64,000 nucleotides of DNA from assembly GCA_947565865.1 (NCBI GenBank), contig CANOHT010000003.1:68152-132151 (forward strand), read 5' to 3'. This document shows, piece by piece, positions 61,401-64,000 of the stretch. The notes below the pieces were generated by a model. It had not been told where the DNA came from, ran no database searches, and saw only the letters and a list, made by a program, of their open reading frames with translations. The stretch's first letter is position 1, and each line of letters begins with the position of its first letter. This stretch comes from an uncultured Clostridia bacterium (GTDB taxonomy: Bacteria > Bacillota > Clostridia > Christensenellales > Aristaeellaceae). Made by a program: the position numbers and the translations under genes.

Positions 61401-64000
61401 CCGGCTGCAAGCAGCGCCTCGATCTGTGATTGAGCCGCTTCATAATTCGCAGCGGCTGCCAAGGCCTTGGGTACAATGCCCTGCGCCCCGCATGCTAAAA
61501 CCAGTTCTGCCAATGCGGCGACAGTTGCTTTTGTTTCCGCAAAAGGGAGATTGAACATTAGCATCAGGTCATGGACATCCGTCTCAAGGGATTGTGCCTG
61601 TCTGAGCAGGGAAAGCCCCTCTGCCTTGAACGATTCGCGAAGATCAACAGAATAGCTTGTACAGCCAACCTGATGAAGGGGATGGTCTCCATAGACCCCG
61701 ATTGCTTGCGTGGCCAGCTTGTATTGGTGAACCAGATCATCCCACTTGCGCAGCAGTGCCTTGTCCAAGGCAGAGACAGAAGCTCGGGTAAACTGAATCA
61801 GTCCTTTTGCGCTGGCATTGCACTCATATTGGGAAATGGCCTCGTACAAGGATACACCGGAAGCCCGCGTTTCATGAAGCGCCGCCATGACATCGCGAAG
61901 TTGACGCTTCATTTCCTGAACTTTCAACGCGACCGCGGCATAATCTTCAGGCGCTTTGATATGACCGACTTCCAGCGCTTTATTCAATTGGGCCAAAACA
62001 GCGGACTTGTTGGTTTTGTTGGAATGCAACTCCAGGCAGAAGGGATCAAGCCCGATGTCTTCCAATCGCTTCTGAACGACGCTCAGTGCCGCCATCTTTT
62101 CAGCGACGAACAAGACAGTCTTTCCATGATAAAGTGCATTCGCTATCATGTTGGTGATTGTTTGAGATTTGCCGGTGCCGGGAGGGCCGTGCAGGACGAA
62201 GCTCTGGCCATTGAACGCGGCGGTCACAGCAGCAAGCTGGGAGGAATCAGCACTGACCGGAACGGCCATGTCCTCCATCGACAGCCGATCAGCAGGCGTA
62301 CCGTCATCCTTAGGCTTCCAGGTCATCCTGCCCTCGATCAGGCTGGACACAACCTTGTTCTGACGCAATTCGTCAATACGGCTGCGCAGGTCATTCCACA
62401 TCACAAACTGACCGAAAGAGAACAGACCGATAAAAGCCATCTCTTCAATGTTCCAGCGCTTTTTGCCCATGACGGCCTGCCGGATCGTATTCAAAATCAA
62501 CGGCAGGTCGATGCCGTGCTCATCTTCAGGCAGCGGATCCAGACCGCTGATATCCAGGCCAAAATCCTGACGCAGGTATTCCAGAAGGGTAATGTTGATC
62601 TGCGCGTCTTCCTGACGGCTGCGAATCACATAGCCTTTGTTCCGCATACTGCGTACAATATCAATTGGGATCAAAACGATAGGCGCATAACGCGCCTTTT
62701 CGGCAAGGTCGCTTTCAAACCAGCGCAGAAAACCAAGCGCCAGGAACAAGGTGTTGCTTCCGTTTTCCTCCATGCTGGTTTTGGCGGAGCGATAAAGGTT
62801 TTTCAACGTGTCGTCCAGTTCCTTCTCATTCAGAAAACTCCGGATGCGGCGGCTCTTAAACTCTTCGGTAGCGATCGTTTTAATCAGGTCGCGCTGATTC
62901 TCGATGGCATACATTTTCGCATCGCGAAGGGAAAGCGTCCACTCGCTGGGCGCTTCCATGATGTGAAAGTCTCTGCCGTCAGAAAGTTGATCCTCCAGCT
63001 CGGACATATCCGCTATCATGAGCTGCAGCGCGTTCTTCGTGACGCGAAAATTCAGCAGCGCATTGCGCAGGCTGAAATCCAGCAGCTTGCGTTCCCATAC
63101 ACGTTCCTTGGTCAGCGGCTGACCCTTGCCCTGCGCCACTTTACCCAGCATGGAACTGTCGAGCGTGGTTGGCGCGGCGGTGTTGACCCGTTCCTTATGA
63201 GCATCAGCAATGCTGTCATCAGCGATATTGGGGCTGATCCGAAGCGGAATGGGCCGAATGCCGCTGCCGCGCGTACGCTGAACATCAACAGCACACACAA
63301 AATCGTCGATGTCATGCAGATGCTCTTTGCCATGCTTGAGGGCCCTGTCAAAATCCATTTGCTTGCCGGCGACCATATCGGTGCACTCAACCAAAAGAAG
63401 CTCTTCCGCGCCTTCAGCAATACGCTTTTCAATGGCGGCTGCATCATCAATCACACAATCTGGAAAAGTGCTCTCCTCCAGCCAGCAGCCGATGAAAGCA
63501 TGCCCTTTGATAAACACGATCAGCGGGAACAGACCGATAGCTTCCAGGCAGGTGGCATAAAGCACCGCCAGATCAAGGCATGTCCCTTGTTTCTGTTCGA
63601 GAACAACATGAGGCAAACGAACGCGCTGACCCAGCTGTTCATAGCTGGCAGGAGGATTGTTATAGACGATCCCTTGCATCTGAACGGCTGTATACAAAGC
63701 CGCCATCTGCTTTTTTACCTGGTCAGGATTCCTGGTTTGATAGCCTGTGAAAGACGGGCTTCCGCTCCATTCGCGCAGGAGTTTAGCGGCGTCGTGAAGG
63801 ATGGAGACGATTGATGGATGATTCGGGGTGATAAAGGCCGCGATCACTTCGGGCATGAACAGAAGGCCGCTCCATTGATCGAATGCCAGCAGCTCGATAT
63901 GATCCTCAAATTCGTAGAGCTTCTCATCTCCCTGGTAAATTGTGACCGTAATGGCGCCAACCATTCTTTCGGTCAGCGAAAACAGAAATTCAGAATGCGT
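58466..64000 (-). CDS. DUF4011 / SF1 helicase / Vsr-like nuclease / DUF3320 giant protein (5' end outside window)
   Basis: At least 1,844 residues; the frame is open to the window edge with good coding sequence before the ATG at 63964, so the start is missing. Numbering from that ATG: a beta-rich N-terminus; a transglutaminase-like segment with Cys129 (KQGTCLDLAVLYATCLEAIG) and His155 (IKGHAFIGCW); a DUF4011 region from about 285 (LLDFSLRNALLNFR); an SF1 helicase split by a long helical insert, with Walker A HGPPGTGKSQT near 590, motif II VIFDEASQLPTSEA and GDPKQLPPT near 1220-1240, and motif VI LNVAISRARKS near 1445; a Vsr/MTES_1575-like nuclease fold around 1500-1600 (FKLDIGIVNP, WRVMRIWTLDW); and a C-terminal DUF3320 (RVGGQIGSTVSYVI). 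It probably acts on nucleic acid, plausibly in phage or plasmid defence. Confidence 0.9.
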   Translation of the reverse strand, partial: THSEFLFSLTERMVGAITVTIYQGDEKLYEFEDHIELLAFDQWSGLLFMPEVIAAFITPNHPSIVSILHDAAKLLREWSGSPSFTGYQTRNPDQVKKQMAALYTAVQMQGIVYNNPPASYEQLGQRVRLPHVVLEQKQGTCLDLAVLYATCLEAIGLFPLIVFIKGHAFIGCWLEESTFPDCVIDDAAAIEKRIAEGAEELLLVECTDMVAGKQMDFDRALKHGKEHLHDIDDFVCAVDVQRTRGSGIRPIPLRISPNIADDSIADAHKERVNTAAPTTLDSSMLGKVAQGKGQPLTKERVWERKLLDFSLRNALLNFRVTKNALQLMIADMSELEDQLSDGRDFHIMEAPSEWTLSLRDAKMYAIENQRDLIKTIATEEFKSRRIRSFLNEKELDDTLKNLYRSAKTSMEENGSNTLFLALGFLRWFESDLAEKARYAPIVLIPIDIVRSMRNKGYVIRSRQEDAQINITLLEYLRQDFGLDISGLDPLPEDEHGIDLPLILNTIRQAVMGKKRWNIEEMAFIGLFSFGQFVMWNDLRSRIDELRQNKVVSSLIEGRMTWKPKDDGTPADRLSMEDMAVPVSADSSQLAAVTAAFNGQSFVLHGPPGTGKSQTITNMIANALYHGKTVLFVAEKMAALSVVQKRLEDIGLDPFCLELHSNKTNKSAVLAQLNKALEVGHIKAPEDYAAVALKVQEMKRQLRDVMAALHETRASGVSLYEAISQYECNASAKGLIQFTRASVSALDKALLRKWDDLVHQYKLATQAIGVYGDHPLHQVGCTSYSVDLRESFKAEGLSLLRQAQSLETDVHDLMLMFNLPFAETKATVAALAELVLACGAQGIVPKALAAAANYEAAQSQIEALLAAGEEYEQLHAQLGDVFEASVFDYAADEARQRWKQADASWVLAKAIGQGKIVKAMKGHAKSPNSITKNNAAAYLDKLCSLAARKRQISDAPAELTTLLGDLYRGIQTDWKALKFAVAKAANVRGICLRLPNSDFSSLIGICAEQIPTAEQTARAVRIIDFMKGLDVYARRYSISEDAHGDNGSWSHDITIQLEQMTTHTEQLRDMTMLNAADAALAEAGLGCVGDAYKKGVITPFNMENAYHCSLNYELALSIISRDERLKRFHGRSYDDLIRRYRETLDEHQRLTIQELVARLSAKIPASGAASAATSELGILKRAIKSNGRMLSLRKLFEQIPNLIRKLCPCMLMSPISVAQYIDPSFPKFDLVIFDEASQLPTSEAVGAIARGDEVVIVGDPKQLPPTNFFSSNRMDEENGTLEDLESLLDDCLAISMPQEHLKWHYRSRHESLIAYSNMKYYDNQLYTFPSPNDLVSEVRMIHLDGFYDKGKTKQNMAEAKAIVSEIIRRLSDEQLRHDSIGVVTFSSAQQNLIDDLLSEEWARHPALEEFDRNSHEPIFIKNLENVQGDERDVILFSVGYAPDQNGQVSMNFGPLNRDGGWRRLNVAISRARKSMTVYSVLRPEQIDLSRTRSEGVAGLKGFLEFAERGKTSVAQRSDLNAVQNDALVEEIGKAISSLGYEVRCKIGCSHFKLDIGIVNPKRPETYLLGILLDSRDGNGASAARDRFVLQPDVLTGLGWRVMRIWTLDWFDDSARVLKDIQTTLETLPADEPSVSSRQSFKTFNPHAFEQDQTAHALASACMPYCSADVGVKGTAEDYYLPKTTSRIRDVIVQIMNSEAPISRKLLMRKVLAAWTINRGGSRVERIFSDALTYVPVHMTTDEDRVFVWNPNQDPAGCSWYRAEDQNGSKRSMEDIPSEEIMVALLEVLREQIALSQEDLIRETARKFGFARVGGQIGSTVSYVILSGLNNDKLKKDDNQRIIINE

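Noticed and set aside
61571..63814. 747-codon plus-strand open frame opposite the giant helicase
   Set aside because: It is a shadow frame of the helicase-nuclease, with no start site or family pattern.

Overview
The window looks like chromosomal DNA of a GC-rich member of the Clostridia (Bacillota). Pointers are a T-box leader on hisS, an Asp23/AmaP/DUF2273 envelope-stress cluster, a SPOCS/DUF3794-LysM protein, XpaC-TelA, a YqhQ-prmC-prfA-tsaC block and frequent GTG/TTG starts. An uncultured gut lineage near Christensenellales is a guess from gene content only. Almost all of the first 58 kb is ordinary core genome, tightly packed with many 4-nt stop/start overlaps. I found no tRNA, rRNA, CRISPR array, prophage or intact insertion sequence.

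Layout: (1) 1-10.5 kb, one long minus-strand run: asp23, amaP, DUF2273, nusB, TsaD-like, two GNATs, folD, xseA, xseB, ispA, DUF212, DUF6106, iscS-like, thiI (cut by the window edge). (2) 10.7-14.1 kb, hisS-aspS behind a strong promoter and a T-box leader. (3) 14.1-16.6 kb, sparse, with a small membrane protein, a membrane-anchored XRE regulator and decayed sequence. (4) 16.7-19.3 kb, pyrG converging on def and a YaiI-family gene. (5) 19.3-29.6 kb, a carbohydrate locus: a two-component system whose response regulator has an in-frame stop, an FAD-dependent oxidoreductase, two ABC permeases and a sugar-binding protein, divergent from a GH31 glycosidase and a D-2-hydroxyacid dehydrogenase. (6) 29.7-37.1 kb, a flotillin-like protein, two MBL-fold hydrolases, DUF1934, ispE, a YdeI-like protein and a SPOCS-LysM protein. 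(7) 37.2-41.3 kb, a 171-bp tandem duplication ending in a promoter, then xpaC, telA, lemA-like and TPM genes. (8) 41.6-48.7 kb, coaE, lytic transglycosylase, peptide-type binding protein, prmA, rsmE, mtaB, HIT protein and rpsU. (9) 48.8-57.6 kb, TRM11-like methyltransferase, rho, rpmE, yqhQ, prmC, prfA, tsaC, rplM, rpsI. (10) 58-64 kb, visibly less GC-rich: a giant DUF4011/SF1 helicase/Vsr-like nuclease protein running off the right edge, followed by a small gene that appears frameshifted.

The most interesting material is the giant helicase-nuclease, which also carries a transglutaminase-like cysteine domain, with its small downstream partner. It is the best candidate for an accessory, possibly antiphage, system. 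Also notable are the nonsense-interrupted response regulator, the duplicated promoter segment before xpaC-telA, the inverted-repeat control region between the sugar transporter and the GH31 gene, and two strong intergenic hairpins after telA that cannot be terminators. All protein assignments come from reading motifs. No database search was possible.
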